A DNA stretch of 64,000 nucleotides. It comes from Streptomyces sp. NRRL WC-3618. GTDB lineage: Bacteria; Actinomycetota; Actinomycetes; Streptomycetales; Streptomycetaceae. Of this stretch, positions 42,039 through 51,308 are shown in pieces. A program made the position numbers and the translations under genes. The notes below the pieces were generated by a model, which saw nothing but the letters and a program-made list of their open reading frames with translations, had not been told where the DNA came from and searched no databases. How positions within the stretch are numbered: the first letter of the stretch is position 1; the number at the start of each line of letters is the position of its first letter. The stretch spans positions 1 through 64,000 of the forward strand of contig NZ_LGDW01000130.1 of the NCBI RefSeq assembly GCF_001280005.1. Direction: 5' to 3'.

Positions 42039-42788
42039 ATGAGTCGTGCACCGGAACCGCCAGTTCTGGCAATTGCAGGGAACGCCTCGGGAGCCGGAAC
42101 GGCAGTCATGCCGCCGGCAATGACAACCGAGGCATGGCGGGTCCTCGTGGTCGAAGGCGACGCCCGATACGCGGATTCCCTGCTCCATGGTTTACGCCGC
42201 CATGGACACGAAGTGGACGTGGTCGAGCGAGGCGGGGCGGCGCTGCAGGTGTACGGGCACGCCGATCTCGTCCTGATCGATCTGGAGCTGCCCGACCTGG
42301 ACGGGCTGGAGGTCTGCCGGGCCATCAGGACCGTCTCCGACATTCCCATCATCGCCCTCACCGCTCGCGGCACCGAGCTGGACCGGGTCCTCGGCCTTCA
42401 GGCGGGTGCGGACGACTACATGGTCAAGCCGTACGGGTTCCGGGAACTGATGGCCCGGATGCAGGCGGTGATGCGACGGGCCCGGCCCACGCCCCGGTCC
42501 GTCGACGTCATTTCGCACGGCCCGCTCAGAATCGACGCCGGCTCCCGTGAGGTGAGCCTCTACGGAAAACCCGTCATTGTCACCCGTAAGGAATTCGATC
42601 TCCTGCATGTACTGGCCTCCCATCCGGGCAGTGTCATTCCACGGAATCGACTCATGCAGCAGGTATGGGGTGATTCCTGGTCCCGGCGGACTGTCGACAC
42701 ACATGTCAGCAGTCTGCGAAACAAACTGGGGGCCAGTGACTGGATCATCAACATCCGAGGAGTCGGGTTCAGGCTCGGCAACGGATGA
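42039..42788 (+). CDS. OmpR-family response regulator, probable cluster regulator
   Basis: A 249-residue protein from ATG 42039 behind GGGGGG. The receiver spans residues 33-145: phosphoacceptor Asp81 (LVLIDLELPDLDG), Thr108 (IIALTARG), Lys130 (DDYMVKPYG). The usual acidic pair is E39-G40 in VLVVEGD, so the second acid is Gly. The winged helix is at about 155-247 (VTRKEFDLLHVLASHPGSVI, RRTVDTHVSSLRNKLG, IRGVGFRLG). There is no sensor kinase gene nearby, so it is an orphan and possibly not phosphorylation-dependent. It sits first in the terphenyl cluster, with its own promoter. Confidence 0.92.
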   Translation: MSRAPEPPVLAIAGNASGAGTAVMPPAMTTEAWRVLVVEGDARYADSLLHGLRRHGHEVDVVERGGAALQVYGHADLVLIDLELPDLDGLEVCRAIRTVSDIPIIALTARGTELDRVLGLQAGADDYMVKPYGFRELMARMQAVMRRARPTPRSVDVISHGPLRIDAGSREVSLYGKPVIVTRKEFDLLHVLASHPGSVIPRNRLMQQVWGDSWSRRTVDTHVSSLRNKLGASDWIINIRGVGFRLGNG

Positions 42789-43368
42789 ATTCCGAATGGA
42801 TCTCCCGAGGTGCAGTATTTTCCGTTCATCCGCCGCGGCGGGAAACAACTGACGCCCGGCCCACAGAAAGGCAGCAGAAAATCCCGCCGGGGCGGGGCGA
42901 GCGAAGTGCCGCTCCGCCCCGAGCTGCGTCCGCGACACCCACGCCCCGTTCTCCGTCCGGTCGTCCAGTCGATCTTTCGCCGACAGACCCCGCCCGACCT
43001 GCGGATCTGGCATTCATCTGACATGGATCTGAGCCGGAGCCCACATACTCGCGCGCGATTTGTGAAACCTGACAGAACCCTGAGCCCAGGTCTGTTGCGA
43101 CCGGAGACCGGCCTCACAGAGGCTTGTTGTCAAGGGCCCGTACGCAGATTTTCCTGATGCGGCGGGGACGCGGTCGACCACTCAGTCATCAGTGTCCGGG
43201 AACCAGGGAGCCGCGTGTTGCGCCGTTCGTTCACCGCGGATTCCGCCTTCACGGAACGCCGCCCGGCCCCGAACACACGCCGCGCTGACGGTTCCTCCCC
43301 GACCACCGATGCGCGACCGCCACTTCCTGGCGCGCGTTTCCTCGCGAGCGACAAGAGAGGGCATTGAC
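42789..43368. other. Leader/promoter interval upstream of the NRPS-like gene
   Basis: A 580-nt interval with no credible gene. It must carry the promoter of the terphenyl operon. A TTGTCA at 43125-43130 is a possible -35, but I see no good -10. The ribosome binding site AGAGAGGG lies just before ATG 43369. Confidence 0.35.
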
Positions 43369-46122
43369 ATGACCATGGGCATTTCATCGACCCGGAGCAT
43401 CGCGGACCTCCTGCTGCGGGCCGCCGAACACCACCCCGAGTCCGGCCTCCTCTACCAACAGGGTGGCACCCACTCCGGCGACTCACGGTTCCAGTCGTAT
43501 CCCGAACTCGCCGACGAGGCCCTCAGGGTGCTCACCGGCCTCCGCGGCCGGGGCCTCACCCCGCAGGACAAGGTCGTCCTGCTCCTGGAACGCCCGCACG
43601 AATTCCTGCCCGCCTTCTGGGCCTGTCTGCTCGGCGGCTTCGTCCCTGTCCCGATGGCACCTCTCGGCGGCGATCCCGAGCGCTGGGCCGCCCAGCTCGG
43701 CCATGTCAACGCGCTCCTCGACCAGCCGCTGATCGTCACCACCGAGGAGCTCGCGGCCGAACTGCCGCCCATGGAGGGCCTCGGCATCACCCCGCTGGCC
43801 GGCCTGTACGCCGCCGAAGCCGCCGACCTGGTCCACGTGGCCGCGCCGGAGGACACCGCGCTCCTGGTACTGACCTCAGGCTCCACCGGCAACTCCAAGG
43901 CCGTCCGGCTCACCCACGCCAACCTGCTCGCCTCCATGGCCGCCAAGAACGGCTACCACCGGCTCGGCCCCGACGACATCTCCCTCAACTGGGTCTCCTT
44001 CGACCACGTGGCCGCCCTCCTGGAATGCCACCTGCTGCCCCTGTCCACGGGCTCCGTCCAACTGCACGTCGAAGCCGCCGTGATCCTCGGGGAGCCGCTG
44101 GAGTTCCTGCGACTGGTCTCCCGGCACGGCGTCACCATGACCTTCACCCCCAACTTCCTGCTGGGCCTCCTGAACGCGTCCGCCGACCGGCTCGAGGAGA
44201 CCGGGCCCGTCGACCTGTCCCGGCTGCGCCACATCATCAGCGGCGGCGAGGCAGTGGTCCGCACCACCGGGGAAACCTTCCTTCACCGCTTCGCGCCCCA
44301 CGGGCTGCGCCCCGACGCCCTGTGGCCCGCCTTCGGGATGACGGAGACCTGCGCCGGCTCCATCTACTCCCAGGCGTTCCCGGCCTTCGACCAGGGCAAC
44401 GAGTTCGCCAACCTGGGCGCCCCCGTCGAGGGCCTGCGCCTACGCGTCGTCGACGAGCAGGACCGGGAGCTCGGCGAGGGCGAGGTCGGGGAACTCCAGC
44501 TCACCGGGCCCATGATCACCCCGGGCTACTACAACAACGAGCAGGCCACGCGGGACGCCTTCACCGCCGACGGCTGGTTCCGCAGTGGCGACCTCGGCCG
44601 ACTCGACGAGGGCCGGCTCACCCTCGTCGGCCGCAGCAAGGACAGCATCATCGTCAATGGCGTCAACTACTTCAGCCACGACATCGAGACGGTGCTGGAG
44701 CAGCTGGACGGCGTCGCCCGCTCCTACGTCGCCGCCTTCCCGACCCGCGCCCCGGGCAGCGACACCGAGCAGCTCGTCGTCGCCTTCCACCCGGAGACCG
44801 AGGACGGCGACGAACTCGCCCTGTACCGGGTGCTGTCGGCGTTGCGCTCCGGTGTCGTGATGCACTGGGGCTTCCGCCCCGCACTGATCCTGCCGCTCCC
44901 CAAGGACGCCTTCCCGAAGACCAGCCTGGGCAAGATCCAGCGCTCCCTCATGCGCAGGCGGCTCGAGGGCGGCGCCTACGAGCCGGTCACCCGGTCCGTC
45001 GCGGACCTGGTCCTGCGCCGGCTCGGCGGATACACCGCGCCCGAGGGCGAGACCGAGCGGACCCTCGCCCAGATCTACGCCGAGATGTTCGACACCGACC
45101 CGGAGAAGCTCAGCGCCACCGCCAACTTCTTCGACCTGGGCGGCACGTCGCTGGACATCCTGCGGCTGCGCAGCATGGTCGCCCAGCGGCTCGGCGCGCA
45201 CGACCTCCAGATCATCACCGTGCTGCTGGCCCCCACCGTCCGTGAACTGGCGGCGCGGCTGGGCGACGACGCGGCGACGGTACGGCCGTACGACCCGATC
45301 GTCCCGATGCAGGTCGCCGGCGACAAGACGCCGCTGTTCTGCGTCCACCCGGGCGTCGGCGAGGTCCTCGTCTTCGTCAACCTCGCCAAGTACTTCGTGG
45401 GCGACCGGCCGTTCTACGCGCTGCGAGCGCGCGGCTTCAACGCCGGCGAGAAGCCCTTCGAGAGCTTCGAGGAGATGGTCTCCACCTACGTCGACGCGAT
45501 CCGTGCCAAGCAGCCGCACGGCCCGTACGCCGTCGCCGGTTACTCCTACGGCGGCGCCGTCGCCTTCGAGATCGCCAAGGTCCTCGAAGCGCAGGGCGAG
45601 CGCGTCGACTTCGTCGGCAGCTTCAACCTGCCCCCGCACATCAAGTACCGCATGAACGAACTGGACTTCGTCGAGACCGCCGCCAACCTGGCGTTCTTCC
45701 TGGCGCTCATCGACAAGAAGCAGTCCCTCGACCTGCCGGAGCAGTTGCGCCACCTCTCCCGGGACGAGCAGCTCGCGCACTTCATCGACATCGCGCCGAA
45801 GGCCCGGCTCGCCGAACTCGACCTCACCCTCGAGAAGTTCACCGCGTGGGCCACTCTCGCCGACGGGCTCACCGACCTGGGCCGCACCTACGCGCCCGGC
45901 GGCTCGGTGCGTTCGATGTCCGTCTTCTACGCGATACCGCTGCGCGGCACCAAGGAGGACTGGCTGAAGAACGAGCTGAGCCGGTGGGACGAGCACTGCC
46001 CCGACGTCCGCTACCTGGACGTGCCGGGCGAGCACTACACCTTGATGGGCCCGAACCATGTGGCCGTCTTCCAGTCGATCCTGCGCAAGGAACTCGACCG
46101 CGCGCTCGGTGACGCCGGCTGA
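43369..46122 (+). CDS. echA: NRPS-like A-T-TE synthetase (polyporic acid synthetase, EchA-like)
   Basis: 917 residues. Adenylation domain about 1-540: LTSGSTGNSK (168-177), FGMTET (322-327), SGDLGR (406-411), A10 Lys522 in SLGKIQR. Carrier domain about 555-632, with phosphopantetheine Ser594 in DLGGTSLD. Thioesterase about 640-917: elbow GYSYGG with Ser726, and His889 in PGEHYTL. There is no condensation domain. This A-T-TE plan belongs to enzymes that activate aryl-pyruvates and dimerise them through the TE domain (atromentin, terrequinone and polyporic acid synthetases). EchA of the echoside pathway makes polyporic acid from two phenylpyruvates, and the downstream reductase, SnoaL protein and prephenate dehydratase fit that closely. 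Phenylpyruvate specificity is inferred from context. Confidence 0.88.
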   Translation: MTMGISSTRSIADLLLRAAEHHPESGLLYQQGGTHSGDSRFQSYPELADEALRVLTGLRGRGLTPQDKVVLLLERPHEFLPAFWACLLGGFVPVPMAPLGGDPERWAAQLGHVNALLDQPLIVTTEELAAELPPMEGLGITPLAGLYAAEAADLVHVAAPEDTALLVLTSGSTGNSKAVRLTHANLLASMAAKNGYHRLGPDDISLNWVSFDHVAALLECHLLPLSTGSVQLHVEAAVILGEPLEFLRLVSRHGVTMTFTPNFLLGLLNASADRLEETGPVDLSRLRHIISGGEAVVRTTGETFLHRFAPHGLRPDALWPAFGMTETCAGSIYSQAFPAFDQGNEFANLGAPVEGLRLRVVDEQDRELGEGEVGELQLTGPMITPGYYNNEQATRDAFTADGWFRSGDLGRLDEGRLTLVGRSKDSIIVNGVNYFSHDIETVLEQLDGVARSYVAAFPTRAPGSDTEQLVVAFHPETEDGDELALYRVLSALRSGVVMHWGFRPALILPLPKDAFPKTSLGKIQRSLMRRRLEGGAYEPVTRSVADLVLRRLGGYTAPEGETERTLAQIYAEMFDTDPEKLSATANFFDLGGTSLDILRLRSMVAQRLGAHDLQIITVLLAPTVRELAARLGDDAATVRPYDPIVPMQVAGDKTPLFCVHPGVGEVLVFVNLAKYFVGDRPFYALRARGFNAGEKPFESFEEMVSTYVDAIRAKQPHGPYAVAGYSYGGAVAFEIAKVLEAQGERVDFVGSFNLPPHIKYRMNELDFVETAANLAFFLALIDKKQSLDLPEQLRHLSRDEQLAHFIDIAPKARLAELDLTLEKFTAWATLADGLTDLGRTYAPGGSVRSMSVFYAIPLRGTKEDWLKNELSRWDEHCPDVRYLDVPGEHYTLMGPNHVAVFQSILRKELDRALGDAG

Positions 46123-46152
46123 CACCCCGACCCGACCACTGAGGAGAACACG

Positions 46153-47073
46153 ATGAACGGCAAGAAGATCCTGGTCACCGGGGGCACCGGACAGGTCGCC
46201 GGCCCGGTGGCCAAGGCCCTCGCCAAGGACAACGAGGTCTGGGCGCTCGGCCGGTTCGGCACCCCCGGCTCCGAGGTGGCGCTCACCGAGCACGGCGTCA
46301 CCACGTTCCGCTGGGACATGGACGACACCGGGGAGGACACCCTCAAGGGGCTGCCCGAAGACTTCACCCACGTCATCCACTCCGCCGTACGACGCGGCGA
46401 GGACGGCGACTTCAACACCGCGATCGAGGTCAACACGGTCTCCACCGCCCGGCTGATGACCCACTGCCGGGGCGCCGAGGCGTTCCTGTACGTCTCCACC
46501 GGAGCCCTGTACGCGCGCCAGACCCTGGACCACGCCTACACCGAGGACGACCCGGTCGACGGAGTCGCCGACTGGATGCCTGTCTACCCCGTCGCCAAGA
46601 TCGCCACCGAGGGCGTGGTCCGCGCGTACGCCCGCACTCTGGGCCTGCCGACCGTCATCGCCCGGCTCAACATCGCCTACGGCCCCGGCGGCTACGGCGG
46701 CGTGCCGATGCTCTACTTCAAGCGGATGCTGGCCGGCGAGCCCATCCCGGTGCCCGTAGAGGGCCAGAACTGGTGCTCCCTGCTGTACACCGACGACCTG
46801 ATCGGCCAGGTGCCCCGGCTGTGGGAGGCGGCGTCGGTGCCGGCCGTCCTCACCAACTGGGGCGGTGACGAGGCTGTCGGCATGACCGACTGCGTCCGCT
46901 ACCTGGAGGAGCTGACCGGGGTCGAGGCGAAGCTGGTGCCGAGCGAGGTCACCCGGGAGACGTACCAGTTCGACCCGACACTGCGCAGGCGCCTGACGGG
47001 TCCCTGCGAGACCGGCTGGCGCGAGGGCATCCGCCGCACCGTCGAGTCCATGTATCCCGAGTACGCGAAGTGA
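46153..47073 (+). CDS. echB: NAD(P)-dependent reductase, EchB-like
   Basis: A 306-residue extended SDR starting 30 nt after the synthetase. Cofactor motif TGGTGQVAG at 9-17, catalytic Ser115/Thr116 ([11 protein letters not shown]), Tyr145-x3-Lys149 (VYPVAK), and [15 protein letters not shown] for substrate binding. In echoside biosynthesis EchB reduces polyporic acid, and EchC, a SnoaL-fold protein, dehydrates the product to the aromatic terphenyl. The identical order here supports that role. Its stop overlaps or nearly abuts the next gene, so the two are made together. Confidence 0.85.
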   Translation: MNGKKILVTGGTGQVAGPVAKALAKDNEVWALGRFGTPGSEVALTEHGVTTFRWDMDDTGEDTLKGLPEDFTHVIHSAVRRGEDGDFNTAIEVNTVSTARLMTHCRGAEAFLYVSTGALYARQTLDHAYTEDDPVDGVADWMPVYPVAKIATEGVVRAYARTLGLPTVIARLNIAYGPGGYGGVPMLYFKRMLAGEPIPVPVEGQNWCSLLYTDDLIGQVPRLWEAASVPAVLTNWGGDEAVGMTDCVRYLEELTGVEAKLVPSEVTRETYQFDPTLRRRLTGPCETGWREGIRRTVESMYPEYAK

Positions 47074-47090
47074 CGAGGAGAAACAGCCCG

Positions 47091-47495
47091 GTGAACACGA
47101 AGCAGAGCAACATCCATCTCATCCACGCGGCGTACCAGGCGTTCCACTCCCGGGACGTGGGCGCGCTGCTGGCCGTCCTCTCCGAGGACGTGGAGTGGAT
47201 CCACCCCGAGGGGATGCACGAGTACGGCCTCGGCGGCACCAAGGTGGGTCACGCCGGTGTCAAGGAGTTCCTGGCCCATGTGCCCACCGTGCTGGGCGGG
47301 ATGCGCCTGCACCCGTTGGAGTTCGTGCACTCCGGCGACCGGGTCGTGGTCTTCGGCGTACGGGACGTCACCTCGCGCTCCGGGCACACCGAGTCCCTGG
47401 ACTTCGTGCACTCCTGGACCCTCCGGGACGGCCGGGCTGTCCGTATGGAGGACATCTTCGACACGGTTGTCTTCCATCGCCTGATAGAGAGCTGA
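47091..47495 (+). CDS. echC: SnoaL-fold dehydratase, EchC-like
   Basis: A 134-residue NTF2-fold protein. GTG 47091 (VNTKQSNIHLIH) is chosen because GAGGAG lies 10 nt upstream. An earlier GTG at 47070 overlaps the reductase stop. Features are IHAAYQAFHSRDVGALLAVLSEDVEW, IHPEGMHEYGLGGTKVG with candidate active-site histidines, and LDFVHSWTLRDGRAVRMEDI. In context it is the partner dehydratase of the reductase at 46153. Confidence 0.82.
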   Translation: MNTKQSNIHLIHAAYQAFHSRDVGALLAVLSEDVEWIHPEGMHEYGLGGTKVGHAGVKEFLAHVPTVLGGMRLHPLEFVHSGDRVVVFGVRDVTSRSGHTESLDFVHSWTLRDGRAVRMEDIFDTVVFHRLIES

Positions 47496-47504
47496 CGACC
47501 GATC

Positions 47505-48350
47505 ATGACGTACGCCTATCTGGGCCCGGAGGGCACGTTCACCCAGGCGGCGCTTCGCCAGGTCATGCCCGTCGGGCGCGGCCGTCCCTACCCCACGGTC
47601 CCCGCGGCGCTGGACGCGGTGCGCCGTGGGGACTGCGCGGCGGCCATGGTGCCGCTGGAGAACTCCGTGAAGGGCGTGGTGCCCAGCACCATGGACCAGC
47701 TGGTCTCGGCGGAGTTGCACATCACGGCGGAGGTGGAGGTGCCGGTGACCTTCGCGCTGATGGCCCGGGACGGCATCGAACTCACCGCTGTCACCGAGGT
47801 GTTGAGTCATCCGCACGCACTCGCCCAGTGCGCGGTCTGGCTCGCGGAGCACCTGCCCGGGGTGCGTGTACGGCCCGTGGAGTCCACGGCGGCGGCGGCG
47901 CGCGAGGTGGCCGAGACGGCGTCGGCTGCGGGGGCCGCCGCAGTCGCGGCCCCGTTGGCGGCGGACCTGTACGGCCTCTCGACCCTCGCCACCGGCATCG
48001 GCCAGCGGGCCGGGGCGGTCACCCGGTTCGTCTCGGTCGCCCCGGCGTGGTTCCCGCAGGCGCGAACCTGGCTGGACCGTACCTCCCTGATGGTGAACCC
48101 CGGCGACGGCCCCGGCCGGCTGATCGGCATCCTCACCGAGTTCTCCTCCCGGAACATCGAGGTCAGCCGGCTCCACTCCTGGCCCACCGGCGATCGCCTC
48201 GGCAGCTACCGCTACTTCATCGACGTCGACGGCCACATCGAGAACCCGCCCGTCCGCGACGCGATGTCCGCGATCGCCGGGCTCGGTGCGGGGGCCCGCT
48301 TCCTGGGCAGCTATCCGCGCTGGGGGCAGCGGGAGAAGGAGGCGGCCTGA
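47505..48350 (+). CDS. pheA: Prephenate dehydratase, cluster-dedicated
   Basis: A 281-residue enzyme that converts prephenate to phenylpyruvate, 10 nt after echC. The catalytic domain is at about 1-180: YLGPEGTFTQAAL, PLENSVKGVVPSTMDQL and the essential TRF at 173-175. The ACT domain is at about 190-275. The two phenylalanine-binding motifs of the ACT domain are altered: GALV is GRLI (204-207) and ESRP is HSWP (224-227). This predicts weak or no feedback inhibition. It supplies the substrate of the A-T-TE synthetase. Confidence 0.92.
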   Translation: MTYAYLGPEGTFTQAALRQVMPVGRGRPYPTVPAALDAVRRGDCAAAMVPLENSVKGVVPSTMDQLVSAELHITAEVEVPVTFALMARDGIELTAVTEVLSHPHALAQCAVWLAEHLPGVRVRPVESTAAAAREVAETASAAGAAAVAAPLAADLYGLSTLATGIGQRAGAVTRFVSVAPAWFPQARTWLDRTSLMVNPGDGPGRLIGILTEFSSRNIEVSRLHSWPTGDRLGSYRYFIDVDGHIENPPVRDAMSAIAGLGAGARFLGSYPRWGQREKEAA

Positions 48351-48438
48351 CCACGGGACCGCCCGCCACCCACACACCCGCACACCTCCTCTCCGTCCCC
48401 CACACGACCACCCCACCACCACCCCGGAGCGTGAACCC

Positions 48439-49119
48439 GTGCCCACCCTTTTGCACCTCGACACCAGCCCGCGGATCGAGTCGACCACGCGGCGGGTCAC
48501 CGCCGAGTTCGCCGCGTCCTGGCGGGCGGCCAACCCGGAGGGGACCTACGTCCACCGGGACCTGGCCGCGCAGCCCGTGGCGCATGTCGACGCCGAGCAG
48601 ATCGCGGTGATGCACCGACTGGAGAGCGATGAGGTGCGCGACCTCGACGCGGCCCGCGACGCGGCCGTCACCCCCGAGGAGAAGGCGAGCTGGGCCATCA
48701 CCTGGGGTCTCGTCGAGGAGGTGCGGGCCGCCGACACGCTCGTCCTCGGGCTGCCCATGCACAACTTCTCGCTGCCCGCCACCTTCAAGGCATGGTTCGA
48801 CCGGGTCGTGATCCCGCCGCTGGTGGTCGACCCCACGACGGGCACCGGTCCCCTCTCCGGCAAGCAGGTCGTGGTGATCACGGCCCGCGGCGGCGCCTAC
48901 GGACCGGGTACGCCCCGGGCCGCGTACGACTTCCAGGAGCCCTACCTCAAGGCCGCGTTCAGCATGGTCGCCCTTGCCGACGACCTCACCTTCCTGCACG
49001 CCGAGATGACGAAGTCCGGCCATGTGCCCCGGCTCGCCGGGTTCCAGGACATGGCCGCCACCTCCCTGAAGCAGGCCCTCGAAGGAGCGCGGGTTCAGGC
49101 CCAGCGCGTCCCGGTCTGA
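48439..49119 (+). CDS. FMN-dependent NADH:quinone oxidoreductase (azoreductase)
   Basis: A 226-residue flavodoxin-fold protein from GTG 48439 (VPTLLHLDTSPR). The FMN phosphate loop is SPRIESTTRRVT. LVLGLPMHNFSLPATFKAWFDRV is the conserved flavin-binding segment, and VVVITARGGAYGPGTPRAAYDF binds the isoalloxazine ring. AzoR-type enzymes reduce quinones by two electrons without semiquinones. In a pathway with a quinone product it probably reduces or detoxifies that quinone. It could also act as a tailoring enzyme. Confidence 0.9.
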   Translation: MPTLLHLDTSPRIESTTRRVTAEFAASWRAANPEGTYVHRDLAAQPVAHVDAEQIAVMHRLESDEVRDLDAARDAAVTPEEKASWAITWGLVEEVRAADTLVLGLPMHNFSLPATFKAWFDRVVIPPLVVDPTTGTGPLSGKQVVVITARGGAYGPGTPRAAYDFQEPYLKAAFSMVALADDLTFLHAEMTKSGHVPRLAGFQDMAATSLKQALEGARVQAQRVPV

Positions 49120-49188
49120 TGGTCCGGTCCGGGGTGCTCGTTGGCCCCGGACCGGTGACCTGCCTGCGGTACGGCGAGTGTCCGACGG

Positions 49189-49554
49189 CTAGCGGGCGTC
49201 GTAGCTTCGGCGGGACATGCCGATGTACTCCCGGTGACGCTCGGACCACTGGATGAGTGAACTCACCTCCTTGGACAGTGTGTGCCCGACCGGTGTCAGT
49301 TCGTAGTCGACCCGGGGCGGCGTGGTCGGGGTGACGGTCCGGATGACCAGGCCGTCACGCTCCAGACTGCGCAGCGTCAGGGTGAGCATCCGCTGCGAGA
49401 TGCCGTCGATGGAGCGCCGCAGATCCGAGTAGCGCCGTGGGCCGTCGCCGAGCAGCGCCATGATCAGAACACTCCATTTGTCACCCACCCGGTCCAACAC
49501 GTCCCGCAGCCGACAGGTGGTCAATGCCTCGCTGACCTGGTCGGGAACATCCAT
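49189..49554 (-). CDS. HxlR-family regulator
   Basis: A 121-residue winged-helix protein from ATG 49554 ([14 protein letters not shown]). A GTG 12 codons earlier is possible. The family core [39 protein letters not shown] and [14 protein letters not shown] is complete. Cys14 is at the position where HxlR regulators such as HypR, YodB and QorR sense quinones, aldehydes or disulfide stress. It is divergent from the gene at 49711 and close to azoreductase and quinone-oxidoreductase-like genes, so quinone sensing is likely. Confidence 0.92.
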   Translation of the reverse strand: MDVPDQVSEALTTCRLRDVLDRVGDKWSVLIMALLGDGPRRYSDLRRSIDGISQRMLTLTLRSLERDGLVIRTVTPTTPPRVDYELTPVGHTLSKEVSSLIQWSERHREYIGMSRRSYDAR

Positions 49555-49710
49555 GTGCGTAGCGCTCTTTGAGGTGCCGTCTTCTGCCACACCAGCAGCA
49601 TCGCCCAGAATTCCGGTGAGAACAAGAAGTGACCAGCGCACTGTCTGTGCGTGCCTCCGGCATGCCGTGCAGCGCTGCCGTACACCCGGTACCAGGATCC
49701 GAGGAGCATC

Positions 49711-50187
49711 ATGGCCGTCGACTCGAGTGCGCTGAGCGCGCTGCCTCCCCGCAAGGGGCCTCGGCCCGCCACAACCGGCCGGGAGATCCCGCACGACCAG
49801 ATCGAGGACTTCTCCCCGCCGGAGATCCGGGCCGCGCTGATCGCCCGCGCGGAGGCCCTGCCGGGCGTGTTCATGACCCAGAGCCAGGTCTCGGAGCCGT
49901 CCTCCCTGGCGCTGCGCCTGAACAAGAAGAACCGGGCCTTCGAGGCGTTCCTGCACCCGTCGGTGGACGAGTTCGGGCACATCCACCGCACCGGCTTCAT
50001 GCACCTCACGGTGCCGATGGAGTCGCTCGGAGCGCTGACCGAGCTGGGCTGGATCGAACCGCACCCGATCACCCGGCGGCCGGAGTTCCCCAGCAGCATC
50101 GTCATGCTCTACGCCCCGCGCGACGCCGACGAGCTGGAGGTCGTCGCGACGGTGATGCAGGCGTCGTACGAGCAGGCCATGCGCTAA
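49711..50187 (+). CDS. Luciferase-domain (DUF5519) protein
   Basis: A 158-residue protein from ATG 49711 behind CGAGGAGCATC. The DUF5519 pattern is evident: [46 protein letters not shown], and [28 protein letters not shown]. HIHxxGxxHL-type histidines suggest metal or ligand binding. The family name comes from a domain of fungal luciferases, and no reaction is known in bacteria. It is divergent from HxlR and therefore probably under its control. Confidence 0.82.
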   Translation: MAVDSSALSALPPRKGPRPATTGREIPHDQIEDFSPPEIRAALIARAEALPGVFMTQSQVSEPSSLALRLNKKNRAFEAFLHPSVDEFGHIHRTGFMHLTVPMESLGALTELGWIEPHPITRRPEFPSSIVMLYAPRDADELEVVATVMQASYEQAMR

Positions 50188-50276
50188 GGCCATGCGCTGG
50201 GGCCTTTTGTGGTCCGCCCGGCAACAGATCATCCATACAACGATTCTGACGATTCATCAGGAAGCGAGAACATTCC

Positions 50277-51206
50277 ATGCGCGCAGTAACCATCGACGAC
50301 TTCGGTACCACCCCCGCCGTCACCGAGCTGGCCAAGCCGGAGCCGGGGCCGGGTGAGATCCTGGTCAAGGTGCACGCCTCGTCGCTGAACGGCTTCGACG
50401 GCGCGGTGATCTACGGCGTGTTCAAGGACATGCTGGAGCACAAGTTCCCGGTCACGCTCGGCAAGGACTTCGCGGGTACGGTCGAGGCGGTCGGCGAGGG
50501 CGTGGCGCGCGCCGCCGGCGACCGGGTGTTCGGCGTGGTGATGAAGCCGGTCGTCTCCGACGGCGCCTTCGCCGAGTACGTCGTGGTCGCCGAGGGCTAC
50601 GGCATCGCGGCCGTCCCGGAGACCGTGGACCTCGAGCGGGCCGGTGCGCTGGGCCTCGCGGGCACGGCCGCCGCGGGCGCCGTAGACGCGATCGCGCCGA
50701 AGGCGGGTGACACGGTCCTCGTCGTGGGCGCGACGGGCGGAGTGGGCGCGTACGCCGTCCAGTTGGCCGTGGCGAGCGGCGCGACGGTCGTCGCCACCGC
50801 GAAGCCGGGCGCCGAGACGGAGTTCGTCAGCGGCCTCGGCGCGGCGCACGTGGTGGACCACACCGGTGACGTCGACGCGCAGGTCCGCGCGATCGCGCCG
50901 AACGGTGTGACGGCCGCCGTCCACCTGGCCGGTGACCCGGAGCAGGTCGTGAAGCTGCTGGCCGAGGGCGGCCGGCTCGCCTCCACCCTGGGCTTCGGCC
51001 CCGAGCAGGCCGGGCGCGGTGACATCACGGTGACCTCCGTGATGGCCAACCCCGACACGGCCACGCTGGACCGACTCGCCGCCGCCGTCGCCGCCGGCGA
51101 GCTCCAGGTGCCGATCGGCCAGACGTACCCGCTCGACTCGGTGGCCGAGGCTGTGGGCGCGTTCGGTGCGGGCACCGTCGGCAAGATCGCCATCTCCGTC
51201 GCCTGA
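50277..51206 (+). CDS. Zinc-independent MDR-family NADP-dependent oxidoreductase (quinone oxidoreductase-like)
   Basis: A 309-residue MDR protein from ATG 50277. The N-terminal GroES-like domain has PEPGPGEILVKVHASSLNGFD and VTLGKDFAGTVEAVG. The nucleotide-binding motif is VLVVGATGGVGAYAVQLA, without the Cys zinc ligands of alcohol dehydrogenases. QOR-type members reduce quinones or enones with NADPH. It follows the DUF5519 gene by 89 nt on the same strand and shares the putative HxlR-controlled region. Confidence 0.9.
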   Translation: MRAVTIDDFGTTPAVTELAKPEPGPGEILVKVHASSLNGFDGAVIYGVFKDMLEHKFPVTLGKDFAGTVEAVGEGVARAAGDRVFGVVMKPVVSDGAFAEYVVVAEGYGIAAVPETVDLERAGALGLAGTAAAGAVDAIAPKAGDTVLVVGATGGVGAYAVQLAVASGATVVATAKPGAETEFVSGLGAAHVVDHTGDVDAQVRAIAPNGVTAAVHLAGDPEQVVKLLAEGGRLASTLGFGPEQAGRGDITVTSVMANPDTATLDRLAAAVAAGELQVPIGQTYPLDSVAEAVGAFGAGTVGKIAISVA

Positions 51207-51217
51207 CCCGACGCCGA

Positions 51218-51254
51218 CGGCCGTGCGCGGCGGCGTCGTCGCCGCGCACGGCCG
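51218..51254 (+). terminator. Terminator after the MDR gene
   Basis: Perfect 15-nt arms CGGCCGTGCGCGGCG / CGCCGCGCACGGCCG with a 7-nt loop, 11 nt after the stop. Confidence 0.85.
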
Positions 51255-51308
51255 AATGGTCCCGCCCATCCTCTCGCTGCCACACTGTCGAGTCGCCCGG
51301 AGACTGCC

